A stretch of 64,000 nucleotides of DNA, taken from NCBI RefSeq assembly GCF_045062605.1, contig NZ_JBJGDW010000005.1, forward strand, positions 1 to 64,000. The letters are read 5' to 3'. Below are positions 26,160 to 38,073 of the stretch, piece by piece. This stretch comes from Deinococcus sp045062605. GTDB taxonomy: Bacteria > Deinococcota > Deinococci > Deinococcales > Deinococcaceae. The notes below the pieces were generated by a model, which searched no databases, had not been told where the DNA came from, and saw nothing but the letters and a program-made list of their open reading frames with translations. Position 1 is the stretch's first letter. Every line of letters starts with the position of its first letter. The position numbers and the translations under genes were made by a program.

Positions 26160-27593
26160 ATGCCTATCAAATTCGGAACGGACGGCTGGCGCGACATCAT
26201 CGCCGATGAATTTACCTATGACAACGTGCGGCATGTGGCGCGTGCCCACGCCCAGGTGCTGCGTCAATCACGGGGCCAATCGGTGGTCGTGGGTTTCGAT
26301 ACCCGCTTCCAGGGTGCTGGTTTTGCCCGCGTGGTGGCTGAAACGATGGCCGGGCAGGGGCTGGACGTGTGGCTGGCTTCCGAGTATCTGCCCACCCCGG
26401 CCCTGTCTTTCGCCGCCGTTCACCACGGTGCGGCGGGCGGCGTGATGGTCACGGCCAGCCACAACCCGCCGGCCTACAGCGGCTACAAGCTCAAGGGCAG
26501 CTACGGCGGCAGCGCCACCCCGGCCCTGGTGGCAGAAGTAGAGGCCGCCCTGGACGCGCCCGAAGCCTACAGCGGGCCGTGCGGCATGGTCCGCTCCCTC
26601 GATATCCGGCAGGCGTATTACGCGCAACTGGACCGGCAGCTCGATCTGGACCTGCTACGTGCCTACCGGGGCCGCGTCATTCACGACCCGATGGGCGGCG
26701 CGGCCTGCGGCTGGCTAACCGGGTACGCCGAACACGCCGGGTTGCAACTCGATCTGAGTGAATTGCACGGACGCCCCGATCCGCTGTTCCACGGCGTCAA
26801 CCCCGAACCCGTGCCGCAGAGTCTGGGCGAGTTGACGGCTCTGCTGGCCGAAGAATCCGGGCAGACCCTGGGTGTCGTGACCGACGGCGACGCGGACCGG
26901 GTGGGCGCAGTCACGGCAGGGGGTCACTTCTTCAACAGCCACCAGATCTTCGCGGTGCTGATCGCCCACTTGTACCGCGTGCGGGGCCTGCGCGGACGGG
27001 TGGTCAAAACGGTGTCGGGCAGCAGTGTGATCGAGTTGCTGGCACAGAAACTGGGGCTGGAAGTGTTGGAAACCCCAGTCGGCTTCAAGTACATTACCGA
27101 CGCTTTTCTGGAGGGCCAGGACGACGACAGCCGGGCCGTGCTGATCGGCGGCGAGGAATCCGGCGGCCTGTCTTCACGCGGGCATATCCCGGAGCGTGAC
27201 GGTCTGCTGAACAGCCTGCTGATGATCGAGGCGATGGCGGCCAGCGGCCAGAGTCTGCCCGAACTGTTCGCGGATATCGAGGCTGAGGTGGGCTTCCGGC
27301 ATCACTATGACCGCGCCGATCTGCACCTGAGTGACCAGTTCGATAAGGCTGCATTGCTGGCCGCCGCCCAGAACTTCACGGAGGTGGCGGGCCGGGCGGT
27401 GGAAGGCGTCAACACGTTGGACGGCGTGAAGCTGACGCTGGCGGGCGGTGCGTCGGCCATGTTCCGGGCGTCCGGCACCGAACCGGTGGTGCGTGTCTAC
27501 GTGGAGGCCCAGAGCGAGGCTGACCTGCGCGCCATTCTGGGCGAGTCCACCCGGCGCGTGTACGGGTACGATCCAGGGCACCAACCCGGCTGA
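26160..27593 (+). CDS. Phosphoglucomutase/phosphomannomutase family protein
   Basis: A 477-residue alpha-D-phosphohexomutase. The phosphoserine loop is at VTASHNPPAYSGYK, the metal loop at DGDADRVG, the sugar-binding loop at GGEESGG and the phosphate-binding loop near RASGTEPVVRVYVEA. It converts hexose 1- and 6-phosphates; glucose versus mannose specificity cannot be settled from sequence. GGAGA lies 6 nt before the ATG. It converges on a phosphomannose isomerase with only 4 bp between stops, so both act on related sugar phosphates, though on opposite strands. Confidence 0.93.
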   Translation: MPIKFGTDGWRDIIADEFTYDNVRHVARAHAQVLRQSRGQSVVVGFDTRFQGAGFARVVAETMAGQGLDVWLASEYLPTPALSFAAVHHGAAGGVMVTASHNPPAYSGYKLKGSYGGSATPALVAEVEAALDAPEAYSGPCGMVRSLDIRQAYYAQLDRQLDLDLLRAYRGRVIHDPMGGAACGWLTGYAEHAGLQLDLSELHGRPDPLFHGVNPEPVPQSLGELTALLAEESGQTLGVVTDGDADRVGAVTAGGHFFNSHQIFAVLIAHLYRVRGLRGRVVKTVSGSSVIELLAQKLGLEVLETPVGFKYITDAFLEGQDDDSRAVLIGGEESGGLSSRGHIPERDGLLNSLLMIEAMAASGQSLPELFADIEAEVGFRHHYDRADLHLSDQFDKAALLAAAQNFTEVAGRAVEGVNTLDGVKLTLAGGASAMFRASGTEPVVRVYVEAQSEADLRAILGESTRRVYGYDPGHQPG

Positions 27594-27597
27594 AGCC

Positions 27598-28545
27598 TCA
27601 GTCTGGCAGGCTGGAGCGAAGCATCTCGAAGTCGCCGGAAAGCTGGTATGCGCCCACGGCGGCGGGCAGCAGCAGAGATTCAAACTGGCCCAGTCGCCAG
27701 GTTTCTCCGCCCGCCTCCACCTGCGCCTCGCCCACCGTCACGGTCAGGACATGAAAGGTCTGCCCGGCAGTGTCGCTTTCCAGCGTGCCTCCTTTGCTGT
27801 TCAGCCGCTCCAGTACGAAGTAATTGCAGCGGGTCAACTCCTGAACGGCGTCCCCGGTGGGGGACAGGGGAGGGGCGGGCGCGGGCCAGGGGCGGGACAC
27901 TTCCGCGCTCTTTTCCAGATGCAGGGTGCGGCCAGCGGCGGCGGGGCGATCCCAGTCGTAGATGCGGTAGGTCAGGTCACTGGTCTGCTGGACCTCGTAC
28001 AGAAATACGCCTGGCCCCAGCGCATGCACCGTTCCGGCGTGAATCATGAAGGTGTCCCCGGCCTGAACAGGGGCGTAGGCGACGTGGTCCATGACCTTCC
28101 CGGCCAGAATCGCCGTGTTCAGCGTGTCCTGAGAGGTGCCTTCCTGGATGCCCGCGATGATCTGCGCGCCCGCGTCGGCGTCCAGCACCTGCCACGCCTC
28201 GGTCTTGCCCAGGTGGCCCTCGCCCTCCAGCGCGTGGGCCTGCGCGTCATCCGGGTGGACCTGCACGCTCAGCCAGTCGGCGCAGTCTAGCAACTTGATC
28301 AGCAGCGGAAAGCGGGTGCCGGAAGCACGGGTGCCCAGCAACTCTGCCGGAAACTGCTTCGTCAGTTCGGCCAGCGTCTGCCCAGCGTGGGGGCCGCCCG
28401 AAACGTGGTTGTCCTCGCCGATCACCCACGCCTCGCCAATCTTCTTGCTGGTGTCGCCGCCCGCTGAAATCAGGCGGGTGCCGCCCCATACGCGCTCGAC
28501 GAGTCTGGATTCCAGGGGCAGGGGAGAGGTCAACGGATTCGACAT
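27598..28545 (-). CDS. manA: Mannose-6-phosphate isomerase, class I
   Basis: A 315-residue cupin-type zinc enzyme interconverting fructose-6-phosphate and mannose-6-phosphate. Zinc ligands are visible in VQVHPDD (Gln, His), KTEAW (Glu) and IHAGTVHALG (His). The length fits the short bacterial form. On the minus strand TATGAT ends 6 nt before the ATG, so the mRNA is probably leaderless. It is convergent with the hexose-phosphate mutase gene; together they could feed GDP-mannose or glycoconjugate synthesis. Confidence 0.92.
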   Translation of the reverse strand: MSNPLTSPLPLESRLVERVWGGTRLISAGGDTSKKIGEAWVIGEDNHVSGGPHAGQTLAELTKQFPAELLGTRASGTRFPLLIKLLDCADWLSVQVHPDDAQAHALEGEGHLGKTEAWQVLDADAGAQIIAGIQEGTSQDTLNTAILAGKVMDHVAYAPVQAGDTFMIHAGTVHALGPGVFLYEVQQTSDLTYRIYDWDRPAAAGRTLHLEKSAEVSRPWPAPAPPLSPTGDAVQELTRCNYFVLERLNSKGGTLESDTAGQTFHVLTVTVGEAQVEAGGETWRLGQFESLLLPAAVGAYQLSGDFEMLRSSLPD

Positions 28546-28609
28546 GTCTGCATCATAGAAGAGGGACAGACCGCGTGGCCTGCCCCTGTTTCTATCGAAC
28601 CCGCCCAGC

Positions 28610-30016
28610 TTACATATGAAGGGCGCGTTTATCCGCTGCCAGCGCCGCTTCCTTCACCACTTCGCTGAGCGTCGGGTGCGCGTGGATGGTGCGGGCCAGA
28701 TCCTCGCTGCTGCCGCCGAATTCCATGATCGCCACGGTTTCGCCGATCAGCTCGGACACGTTGGGACCTACCATGTGGACGCCCAGCAACTTGTCGGTGT
28801 CGGCGTCGGCCACCACTTTGACAAATCCGCGCGGATCGCCGTGGCCCAGCGCGCGTCCGTTGGCGCTGAAGGGAAACTGCCCGGTCTTGACGTTGTGGCC
28901 CGCGTCTTTTGCGGCCTTTTCGGTCAGTCCGGCCCAGGCGATTTCGGGACTGGTGTAGATCACCCAGGGAATCACGTCGTAGTTGACGTGCCCGGCCTGA
29001 CCAGCCAGTTGCTCGGCCAGCGCCACGCCCTCTTCCTCAGCCTTGTGCGCCAGCATCGCGCCGCCGATCACGTCACCGATGGCGTAGATGCCCTTCAGGT
29101 TGGTGCGGTAATGAGAATCCACCTTGACGTAACCGCGCTCGTCCAGTCCCAGACCCACTGCGTCCGCGCCCAGGCCCGAGGTATGTGGCACGCGCCCGAT
29201 GCTGACGATCAGCTTGTCGAACTGCGCCGTGACTTCCTTCTCTTTCTCGGTGTAGGTGACGCTCACGCCCGCGTCAGTCTGTTCGACTTTGGTGATGTTG
29301 ACGCCGAAGTGAAAGTCCAGCCCCTGCTTCTTGAACTGCTTGAGGGATTCCCTGGCAATGGCGTCGTCGGCGGCCAGCAGGAAACCAGGGAGGGCTTCCA
29401 GAATGGTCACGTCCGCACCCAGGCGACGCCACACGCTACCCAGCTCCACGCCAATGACGCCCGCGCCGATCACGCCCAGCTTCCCCGGCACTTCCGTGAA
29501 GGCCAGCGCGCCGCTGTTTTCCACCACATGCCCACCAAACGGGGCCAGCGGCAGTTCGCGGGGGCTGCTGCCCGTCGCCACGATCACGTTCCTGGCCTTG
29601 ACCTCGGTTCCGGCGGCGTCCACGATCCACTCGTCGCCGTCGGCGCGGACCAGCTTGCCCAGGCCGGAAATCGAGGTGATCTTGTTCTTCTTGAACAGGT
29701 AGGCGATGCCGCCCGTCAGTTTGTCCACCACGCCCGTCTTGCGCGACAGCATCTTGCCCAGGTCCATTTTCAGGCTGTCCACCATGATCCCGTGATCGGC
29801 CACGTCATGCGCGATCATCTCGAACTTCTCGGAGGAATCCAGCATGGCCTTGCTGGGAATGCAGCCCACGTTCAGGCAGGTGCCGCCCAGACTGGGCTTG
29901 CCGTCCCGCGTGAAATCGTCCACGCAGGCGGTCTTGAAGCCCAACTGGGCGGCGCGAATGGCGGCCACGTACCCCGCCGGGCCGCCGCCGATGACCAACA
30001 CATCATAAGAATCCAT
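28610..30016 (-). CDS. lpdA: Dihydrolipoyl dehydrogenase
   Basis: A 468-residue E3 flavoprotein that reoxidises dihydrolipoamide in 2-oxoacid dehydrogenase or glycine-cleavage complexes. It has the FAD motif VIGGGPAGYVAAIRAAQLG, redox disulfide GGTCLNVGCIPSKAM, NAD motif GVIGAGVIGVELGSVW, FAD-contact AIGDVIGG, and catalytic His/Glu in HAHPTLSEVVKEAA. The frame is open far upstream, but the enzyme starts at MDSYDVLVIGG (ATG 30016). TACGCT as part of TGATACGCT lies 10 nt before this ATG. No E1 or E2 gene is adjacent. Confidence 0.95.
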   Translation of the reverse strand: MDSYDVLVIGGGPAGYVAAIRAAQLGFKTACVDDFTRDGKPSLGGTCLNVGCIPSKAMLDSSEKFEMIAHDVADHGIMVDSLKMDLGKMLSRKTGVVDKLTGGIAYLFKKNKITSISGLGKLVRADGDEWIVDAAGTEVKARNVIVATGSSPRELPLAPFGGHVVENSGALAFTEVPGKLGVIGAGVIGVELGSVWRRLGADVTILEALPGFLLAADDAIARESLKQFKKQGLDFHFGVNITKVEQTDAGVSVTYTEKEKEVTAQFDKLIVSIGRVPHTSGLGADAVGLGLDERGYVKVDSHYRTNLKGIYAIGDVIGGAMLAHKAEEEGVALAEQLAGQAGHVNYDVIPWVIYTSPEIAWAGLTEKAAKDAGHNVKTGQFPFSANGRALGHGDPRGFVKVVADADTDKLLGVHMVGPNVSELIGETVAIMEFGGSSEDLARTIHAHPTLSEVVKEAALAADKRALHM

Positions 30017-30121
30017 ATCGCCCCTGAGCGTATCACCGCGCGTGAAAACGGATGGTGGCGCGTTCCTGCGCCCGAGTCTCCGGGCTGGAGACAGGGGCGC
30101 TGATCCGCCATATTGGGGGCC

Positions 30122-31153
30122 ATGAACTCTGATTTTGATCTGGACTACACGCTGGACGTCCTCGTGCGCCTGCTGGATACCCCCAGCCCCACCGGATTTA
30201 CGGAAGCCGCCGTCGCGCTGATCGAGAAAGAGGTGGAGGCGCTGGGCTACACGCCGCAGCGCACCCGCAAGGGCGCACTGACCTGGGAGGTCCCCGGCAT
30301 GGGCGAGGGCCACGTCACCTTCAGCGGCCACACCGACACGCTGGGGGCGATGGTCAAGGGCATCAAGCCGGGTGGCCGTCTGCTGCTGTCCATGCTGGGC
30401 GGCTACGACTGGGCCACCGTGGAGGGTGAGGATGTGCGCGTGCATACCCAGAGCGGGCGCGTGATCACCGGCACCGTGGTCAACATCCGCCAGAGTACCC
30501 ACGTCCACGGCGCGGCCCTGCGTGACCTGAAGCGCGAGGCGTCCGTGATGGAAGTGCGGCTGGACGAGCGCACGGAGAGCGCCGCCGAGACCCGCACCCT
30601 CGGTATCGGCGTGGGCGATTTCGTCAGCTATGACGCCCGGCCCCGCGTGACTGCCGCCAAGTACATCAAATCGCGTCATCTGGACAACAAGGCGGCGGTG
30701 GCGATTTTTCTGGCCGTCACGAAGGCAATGGTTAACACCCCGCCCGCCAGAACGGTGGCCTTCCACGTCACCACCTACGAGGAAGTGGGCCACGGTGCAG
30801 CCACCGGCATTCCGCCGCACACCGACGAACTGATCGCGGTGGACATGGCGGCGGTGGGCAACGGCCAGACCAGCAGCGAACACTGCGTGACCCTGTGTGT
30901 GGCAGACAGCGGCGGTCCCTACGATCACGCGCTGGGCAACCGTCTGCGGGCCGCAGCGGCCAGGGCAGACTTGGACCTGCGGGTGGATATGTACCCCTTC
31001 TATTCCTCGGATGGTACGGCGGCGTGGCGGGCAGGGGGCGATTACCCGGTGGCCCTGATCGGCCCCGGTGTGGACGCCAGCCACTCCTACGAGCGCATGC
31101 ACACCGACGCCCTGCGCGACACGGCGGCGCTGATTCTGGAATATGTGAGGTAA
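30122..31153 (+). CDS. M42-family metallopeptidase
   Basis: A 343-residue glutamyl-aminopeptidase/endoglucanase-M-type enzyme, usually a large cytoplasmic aminopeptidase complex. Metal and catalytic residues: SGHTDTLGAMV, SRHLDNKAAVAIFL, TTYEEVGHGA, VDMAAVG and the C-terminal DASHSYERMH. The ATG at 30122 is preferred over an upstream TTG (30113); CATATT lies 7 nt before it, so the transcript may be leaderless. It is divergent from lpdA. Confidence 0.9.
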   Translation: MNSDFDLDYTLDVLVRLLDTPSPTGFTEAAVALIEKEVEALGYTPQRTRKGALTWEVPGMGEGHVTFSGHTDTLGAMVKGIKPGGRLLLSMLGGYDWATVEGEDVRVHTQSGRVITGTVVNIRQSTHVHGAALRDLKREASVMEVRLDERTESAAETRTLGIGVGDFVSYDARPRVTAAKYIKSRHLDNKAAVAIFLAVTKAMVNTPPARTVAFHVTTYEEVGHGAATGIPPHTDELIAVDMAAVGNGQTSSEHCVTLCVADSGGPYDHALGNRLRAAAARADLDLRVDMYPFYSSDGTAAWRAGGDYPVALIGPGVDASHSYERMHTDALRDTAALILEYVR

Positions 31154-31183
31154 ATGCGTAGCTGAAAGGCAGGGGAGAGAATT

Positions 31184-31586
31184 TTGAGACCCGATTCGCA
31201 GGACCACGTTCTCCTGGCTCTCTGGGCCGCCGACTGTGCCGGGCATGTGCTGGAGGCTTTCGAGGCAGACCGTCCGCAGGAGTCCCGTCTCCGGAAAGCG
31301 GTTGAGGCGGTGCTGGCTTGGGGGCACGGCGATCTGAGCATGGCTGAGTCGCGGGCCGCCGCCTGCGCCTTCCCACGCGGCGACGCATCAGGCTTCTGGT
31401 ACCGCCGCCGTGGCTGCGGCTCTGGATGCATAAGGCGAATGGCAGGAGGAACGGCTCCCGGAAAGGCTGTGGGCCGTTGCCCTTCGGCGATTTAGAAAAA
31501 GGCCCTTCAATCTGCTTGCCCCCAACTCTCCTCAGAAGGAGACCAGCGAAGGTATTGAGAATGCCTGTAAATTTGAGCAAGTAAGG
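31184..31586 (+). pseudogene. Broken immunity-protein-like gene
   Basis: A TTG start at 31184 preceded by GGGGAGAG opens a frame reading LLALWAADCAGHVLEAFEAD, RPQESRLRKAVEAVLAWGHG and DLSMAESRAAA, which resembles the 'putative immunity protein' (Imm5-like) family. Near 31370 the sense moves to the +1 frame, giving SHAATHQASGTAAVAAALDA. That frame then meets TAA (near 31430) and resumes as GEWQEERLPERLWAVA and SEGIENACKFEQV. There is therefore at least one frameshift and one stop codon, and the 3' end runs into a repeat fragment. Family assignment is from memory of the motif pattern. Confidence 0.6.
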
Positions 31587-31664
31587 GGAATACGGGTTCT
31601 GGGCCTGGATTTCAGATTCCAGCGCTGTCCCGATTTTTGTGGGAAACAGACGGAACTTGTATCA
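31587..31664. repeat. Truncated family A repeat
   Basis: This 78-bp stretch matches the 3' half of the 140-bp elements at 1933 and 62068: ACGGGTTCTGGGC, then GCGCTGTCCCGATTT, then ACAGACGGAA and a degenerate GTATCA end. The 5' half and its inverted repeat are missing. It directly abuts the broken gene at 31184. The DNA from here to the tRNA promoter shows nothing else. Confidence 0.6.
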
Positions 31665-31755
31665 GGTGCCCTTGCTGGGTCAACCCCTTGCAGTCGCCAC
31701 GCCACCTTCAGTGTCTCCTGACTTTGTGGTCATCCTGGCACCTTCTGGGGAGGGC

Positions 31756-31784
31756 TTGCACGTTCCCTGGGGGGATGGTACTAT
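31756..31784 (+). promoter_or_regulatory. Promoter of tRNA-Asn
   Basis: TTGCAC (31756-31761), a 17-bp spacer and TACTAT (31779-31784) with an extended TG at 31776-31777. The predicted start of transcription is near 31791, about 70 nt before the mature tRNA, which would require RNase P processing. Confidence 0.75.
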
Positions 31785-31860
31785 CCTTCTCGCGCCGGAA
31801 ACGGCCCGCCACCTTGCGCCACAACGCTTTTTTAAGCGCAGGAACAGAGAAAGACAGTGT

Positions 31861-31935
31861 TCGGCAGTAGCTCAGTGGCAGAGCGTTCGACTGTTAATCG
31901 AATGGTCGTAGGTTCGACCCCTACCTGCCGAGCCA
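31861..31935 (+). tRNA. tRNA-Asn (anticodon GTT), CCA encoded
   Basis: A complete cloverleaf: acceptor TCGGCAG/CTGCCGA, D-arm GCTC/GAGC, anticodon loop CTGTTAA with GTT at 31893-31895, T-arm with GTTCGAC, discriminator G and encoded CCA. It is a single tRNA with its own promoter and terminator. Confidence 0.97.
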
Positions 31936-31943
31936 AGAGAAAA

Positions 31944-31969
31944 GCCCCCGCTTAAGTGCGGGGGTTTTT
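31944..31969. terminator. Bidirectional terminator after tRNA-Asn
   Basis: CCCCCGC / GCGGGGG (31945-31951, 31958-31964) with a 6-nt loop, then TTTTT on the plus strand and AAAA on the opposite flank. It can serve both the tRNA and the convergent lipoprotein gene ending at 31985. Confidence 0.9.
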
Positions 31970-31984
31970 GCTGTCTGGGTAGAT

Positions 31985-32740
31985 TTAGCGGTTGCGGTAC
32001 GTGGGAAGGTTCTTCCAGGGTTCCAGAATGTTGGGGGCCAGACTCTGCGCGCCGACTGCCGCCGTCGTCTTTACCCAGGGAACGTAAGAGAGAGGCGCGG
32101 TAGTAGCGGCGTAGGTCGTGGACACGCCAGGATCAATTTCAGTGTCCAGTATGGACCAACCACTTTTCAAAGTGATGGTCGTGTCGATCTTGCCCAAGCC
32201 CAGGCAGTCACCTTTGTATTTGAAGGTGATGTCTTTGTTGGAAAACCACCATGCCCTGAGCCGCGTCGCACTCGCCTTGTTCGACATGAGCGGTGAGATG
32301 ATCTGGTCATCCTTATCGGTTCGCAAGAAGTTGATGGGATAGACCCTCAGATCGTCTGGTGCATCGGTGGTTATGTCCTTGCACAGACCAAAAACGCTGG
32401 CGTCGGGATTGTTCACAGAAAACAGGAGATTGGAATTCGCACCCGTCATCACTGATGTGGAAGGCAGGGCCAGATCGAACTTACCCACGCTATCCACTGG
32501 CGCGGGAATCGCCAACTCTCTCTTGTCTACGGAGTTTGCGACTCCAGCCGAAAACGGAGTGATCTGCCCCTGAATCATTGTGATCTGTCCGTTGGGGACT
32601 GGCTGTGGAGCAGGTGTTGGATCGGGTTCAGGCGTGCTGCCGCCCCCGCCCCCACAGGCACTTAGCACGAGGCTGAGGCCAACAGCAGCGGCGAAAGTAG
32701 CGGCGGGCCGTTTCAGGTTATTTTGATTGAACATGCCCAT
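31985..32740 (-). CDS. Lipoprotein of unknown function
   Basis: About 251 residues with a signal segment (FAAAVGLSLVLSAC) whose lipobox Cys is followed by five glycines and a Pro-rich linker (TPEPDPTPAPQPVP), then a globular domain of mixed composition (AWWFSNKDITFKYKGDCLG, ILDTEIDPGVSTTYA). I do not recognise the family. Two later cysteines (LCKD, DCLG) may pair outside the cell. ATG 32734 is an alternative start. Confidence 0.7.
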   Translation of the reverse strand: MGMFNQNNLKRPAATFAAAVGLSLVLSACGGGGGSTPEPDPTPAPQPVPNGQITMIQGQITPFSAGVANSVDKRELAIPAPVDSVGKFDLALPSTSVMTGANSNLLFSVNNPDASVFGLCKDITTDAPDDLRVYPINFLRTDKDDQIISPLMSNKASATRLRAWWFSNKDITFKYKGDCLGLGKIDTTITLKSGWSILDTEIDPGVSTTYAATTAPLSYVPWVKTTAAVGAQSLAPNILEPWKNLPTYRNR

Positions 32741-32898
32741 AGCCTGACAGCCGCCGCCCTGAATGGAGTCCTGCTTCCATTCAGGCCAGCCGTGCATTTC
32801 TCTCACGGTTGGATCAGGCGTTGGGGAACGGTATCCCCCCCAGCCGCTTCAGAGCGTATTTCGAAAGCCGTCTCATTTTCGATAAGTGGCGTCTGTAC

Positions 32899-32954
32899 GG
32901 CGTTTGCGGTTCCTTCTTCCCAGCCTCCCCCGCAGGAGGGGAGGAGGGAAAGCC
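32899..32954. repeat. Short dispersed repeat, family B, copy 2
   Basis: GGCGTTTGCGGTTCC, then CCCAGCCTCCCCCGCA and a GGAGGGGAGGAGGGAAAGCC-like end, matching 1767-1822 with small indels. It lies between two minus-strand genes in a stretch (32741-33003) with no gene I can support. Confidence 0.6.
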
Positions 32955-33003
32955 CGTGTTTCTGGGAAGTTGCTGGAATCTGAAAACCTTTATAAACACG
33001 CTC

Positions 33004-35928
<2,925 letters not shown>

Positions 35929-36010
35929 GAACGGGAGTTTAGAGCATGGGCTGAAAAAGACCGTGGCTGGAACGCCGAAGTGGATCACGCGATCAGGGCA
36001 TCTGCCGCCT

Positions 36011-36814
36011 TCAGAATTGCACCAGTCTGGGTTGAAGGTCCAGGGCCAGTCGGTCCAGCGTGGACTGGAATTCATGGAACGGATGCTGGGGACTCTCCGT
36101 GACCAGCGTGACGAGTTCCCCACTGCCAGTGGTGGTGAACGGCCTGAACTGAGTGGTGACCCCGTCCGCTGGATCAAAGAGTTTGAGGCGGGGATCGGCC
36201 TGCGCGAAGAAGCGGCTCAGCCAGGGCAGGTGCGTGCTGGACAGCGTGATGCCCGCCAGCCCCAGGTGCTGTTGCCGGAGCGTTTCGACAAAGTCTGAGA
36301 CCGTGTGTTGCGTCCTGGCTGGATCGCTCAGAAACGTCCCAGTTTCCACCAGATCGATCAACTCGCCAGCCTCGGCAAACACCACTCTGCCGCTGTTCTG
36401 GCCAGCCTGCCCAGCGACGTATTCCAGCAGGGCGGAACTGTTCGTCAGCACCCTGGCCCCGATGACAGCCACAATCCCGTCGGCCCCCACGCCCTGAAGG
36501 GCGGCGCTGATCGGCGGATAGACCCCCAGGATGGGCAGGCGAAACCGGGGAAGAAGTTGCGGCAACACCGTGATGGTGGGTGCGTTCGAGGCCAGGATGA
36601 TCGTCCCTACGCCCAGGCCAAGCAGATAATCCACCGCCCTGAAAATGCGGTCCTCCAGCTCCGCTTCACTTTTTGAGCCGTAGGGAAAGCTGGCCCGGTC
36701 TGCCAGATACGTGATGTCCTGGGCAGGAAAGGCAGCCCTGATCTTCCGCACGACGTCGTAACTGCCGATTCCTGCGTCAAAAATGCCGACGGGCTGTCTC
36801 AGGTTTTCAAGCAT
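36011..36814 (-). CDS. Glutamate-racemase-like protein without catalytic cysteines
   Basis: A 267-residue member of the Asp/Glu racemase fold closest to MurI (VGIFDAGIGSYDVVRKIR, YLADRASFPYGSKSEAELED). MurI uses two cysteines, in a CNT motif and a GCTH motif. Here the equivalents read ASNA (Ser76) and SSTH (Ser193), so both are serine. The GVxEPG-like loop is also altered (GVYPPIS). It is therefore unlikely to act as a standard glutamate racemase; it may use another substrate or have a regulatory role. AAAGGCG lies just before the ATG. It is 82 bp upstream of the M16C protease gene on the same strand. Confidence 0.8.
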   Translation of the reverse strand: MLENLRQPVGIFDAGIGSYDVVRKIRAAFPAQDITYLADRASFPYGSKSEAELEDRIFRAVDYLLGLGVGTIILASNAPTITVLPQLLPRFRLPILGVYPPISAALQGVGADGIVAVIGARVLTNSSALLEYVAGQAGQNSGRVVFAEAGELIDLVETGTFLSDPARTQHTVSDFVETLRQQHLGLAGITLSSTHLPWLSRFFAQADPRLKLFDPADGVTTQFRPFTTTGSGELVTLVTESPQHPFHEFQSTLDRLALDLQPRLVQF

Positions 36815-37047
36815 GTTCGCCTTTCGCAGAGGACCTTAAATTCAGAGATGCGTGGGAAAAAAGAGAGACTGGTACGAGGTTGAGGTTTGCGTAAATCTAC
36901 CATCGGGGCAGATCAGGAACCGCCCCCCTGGGTTCAGGCCGAACCCGGTCCGGTCTGGCACTTTTATCCTCATCCATCCCCACCCCCCCCCGGTAAATCA
37001 CCGCAAACTCACGGGACTGACACGGCGCGGCGGGTAGACTGACAGGC

Positions 37048-38073
37048 ATGAAGCATGTTCGCTCCACCCTTCCGGCGCTGGCCCTGGCGCTGAGCGCCCT
37101 CCTGGCCGGATGCGGGCAGCCCGTCACTGGCACGTCTACAGGCGGCGGAAGTGGCCGGGACATCCTGTATTTCTCCGATAGTGCCTCTGGCCTGCCCGTG
37201 ATGTACCAGGGCGAGGAATACAGCGCCGATTTGAGTGTCGCGGGCGGTGCGGGGCCGTACACCCTGAAATTGACGAGCGGCACGTTGCCCCCCGGCATCA
37301 AGCTGGGCGGTCAGCGTCTGACGGGAAGGCCCACCGCCACCGGAACCTACAAATTCACGCTGGAAGTCACGGATTCCACCCTCAGCACGCGTGCCAAGGA
37401 ATACACGGTCAACGTGAATACCCTGCCGCCCCTGTCGCTGGCCCCCACCCTGCCCACGGGCGAGATTCGCGGCGAAACGCGCATTCCGCTGATCATCACC
37501 GCGCCCCGGAACGTGCGGGCGGCCCGCCTGAACTGGGAACTGCCCGCAGGCGCTCAAGTGACCCGCGTGCAGGCGTCCGAGCAGAGCGGGGTGTTGTTCT
37601 GGCAGCAGCAGGGGCAGGTGCTGACGATGGATCTGGGCTTCAAGACCGTTCCGCGTAGCGGCGTGCGAATTGCCCTGATCAGCGTTAAACCCGCCCAGGA
37701 CAGGGCCGTCACCCTGACCGCCACAAAGATGGGCTACGAGGCCCGTGACGGTACGGGCAAATTGTTGGCGGGCAAATTCATGTCGGGAGCTGTAATGACC
37801 GAAACGCCGAAAGCGGACGGGACGCAAGAGGGCACGGATCAGCCCACCGAGGCGCCCAAGCCCACTGATCAGTCCACCGAAACCAGACCCAGCGTGATGC
37901 CGACGCCAACGACGCCCAGTCTGACGCCTCCCACTCAGACGACGCCGACGGTTCCCCAGCCGCCAGCCACTGAGCAACCTGTGACGCCTCCGGTGCAGAA
38001 TCCCATTGAGCCGCCCAAGCCACCCGTCAAGGCCCCGCCCGGAGCGCATCTGGGAACGGGAGCGCCGCTGTGA
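37048..38073 (+). CDS. Lipoprotein with Ig-like and cohesin-like regions
   Basis: A 341-residue protein with lipobox LLAGC. Residues about 50-130 match a putative-Ig (He_PIG) domain: GGAGPYTLKLTSGTLPPGIK and LTGRPTATGTYKFTLEVTD. Residues about 135-250 form a second beta-rich domain (RIPLIITAPRNVRAARLNWE, VQASEQSGVLFWQQQGQVLT, GVRIALISVKP, GKLLAGKF) whose pattern recalls cohesin modules. A long Thr/Pro-rich tail follows. TAGACT lies 7 nt before the ATG. It is first of three genes overlapping by stop-start; the third has a dockerin, which supports but does not prove the cohesin reading. Confidence 0.75.
   Translation: MKHVRSTLPALALALSALLAGCGQPVTGTSTGGGSGRDILYFSDSASGLPVMYQGEEYSADLSVAGGAGPYTLKLTSGTLPPGIKLGGQRLTGRPTATGTYKFTLEVTDSTLSTRAKEYTVNVNTLPPLSLAPTLPTGEIRGETRIPLIITAPRNVRAARLNWELPAGAQVTRVQASEQSGVLFWQQQGQVLTMDLGFKTVPRSGVRIALISVKPAQDRAVTLTATKMGYEARDGTGKLLAGKFMSGAVMTETPKADGTQEGTDQPTEAPKPTDQSTETRPSVMPTPTTPSLTPPTQTTPTVPQPPATEQPVTPPVQNPIEPPKPPVKAPPGAHLGTGAPL

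Noticed and set aside
30017..31327. Upstream extension of the lpdA frame to 905 codons
   Set aside because: It runs antisense through the M42 peptidase and has no similarity; the family start and a promoter-like box are at 30016.
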